Origin: Candidatus Omnitrophota bacterium
Lineage (GTDB): Bacteria; Omnitrophota; Gorgyraeia; Duberdicusellales; 4484-171
Assembly (NCBI GenBank): GCA_021735105.1
Contig: JAIPHS010000055.1
Location: 1 to 6,161 of the forward strand
Length of the DNA: 6,161 nucleotides
Direction of reading: 5' to 3'
Within the stretch, counting starts at the first letter, position 1; every line of letters starts with the position of its first letter. The notes under the pieces are model-generated. The model saw only the letters and a program-made list of their open reading frames with translations. It searched no databases and had not been told where the DNA came from. The position numbers were made by a program, and so were the translations under genes. Shown piece by piece: positions 6,117 to 6,161 of this stretch.

Positions 6117-6152
6117 AATAATCTTTAGGGCAGGGCATGCTCCTACATTATT
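6117..6152 (-). other. Possible stem-loop in the receptor leader
   Basis: AATAAT (6147-6152 on the minus strand) can pair with ATTATT (6117-6122), and TAGG with CCTA inside it, enclosing a GC-rich stretch with the palindrome GCATGC. It lies about 33-68 bases before the receptor ATG. It might be a leader hairpin, or one copy of a dispersed GC-rich palindrome. I see no T-run and no known riboswitch signature, and the window ends 9 bases further on. Confidence 0.35.
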
Positions 6153-6161
6153 CTTAACCCT

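Noticed and set aside
6085..6161. Cobalamin riboswitch upstream of the BtuB-like receptor
   Set aside because: The 77 bases available show only a GC-rich palindrome and none of the conserved B12-box sequence; the rest of any leader lies outside the window.

Overview
The window is AT-rich bacterial DNA. It carries a TonB-dependent outer-membrane receptor with a signal peptide and a terminal Phe, so the host is a diderm (Gram-negative-type) bacterium. No gene fixes the lineage. The mix of YqeY, UppP, unfamiliar small proteins and very Glu/Lys-rich membrane proteins would suit an uncultured diderm phylum, but that is a guess. I see no rRNA, tRNA, CRISPR, transposase, phage or recognisable defence genes.

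All genes except one lie on the minus strand. From right to left: a BtuB-like TonB-dependent receptor (4231-6084, start corrected from 6138 by its ribosome binding site); an 85-bp hairpin-rich REP/MITE-like element (4139-4223); a good sigma70-type promoter (4084-4111) driving a two-gene unit of a membrane-anchored zinc-finger protein of the anti-sigma type (3022-4059) and undecaprenyl-diphosphatase UppP (2274-3017), only 4 bases apart; a spacer with four tandem octamers (2214-2245); and a pair of small unrecognised proteins of 77 and 95 residues (1963-2196 and 1664-1951). The 95-residue gene meets the only plus-strand gene, yqeY (1223-1669), tail to tail, with the two ends overlapping by 6 bases. 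yqeY appears to be transcribed as a leaderless mRNA.

Left of yqeY, and divergent from it, is a long minus-strand reading frame that runs off the window edge (1-1097, 365 codons seen). It encodes an N-terminally membrane-anchored coiled-coil protein with a highly charged Glu/Lys tail. It is open for its whole length and has no stop in the window, so ORF callers that require a stop would miss it.

Together the genes suggest envelope biology (cobalamin or other TonB-dependent uptake, lipid-carrier recycling, two single-pass membrane proteins with very long charged soluble regions) beside a translation-related gene (yqeY). I find no clear evidence of a new multi-gene system. The most unusual items are the zinc-finger/UppP pair with its long acidic linker and tail anchor, and the structured element at 4139-4223.
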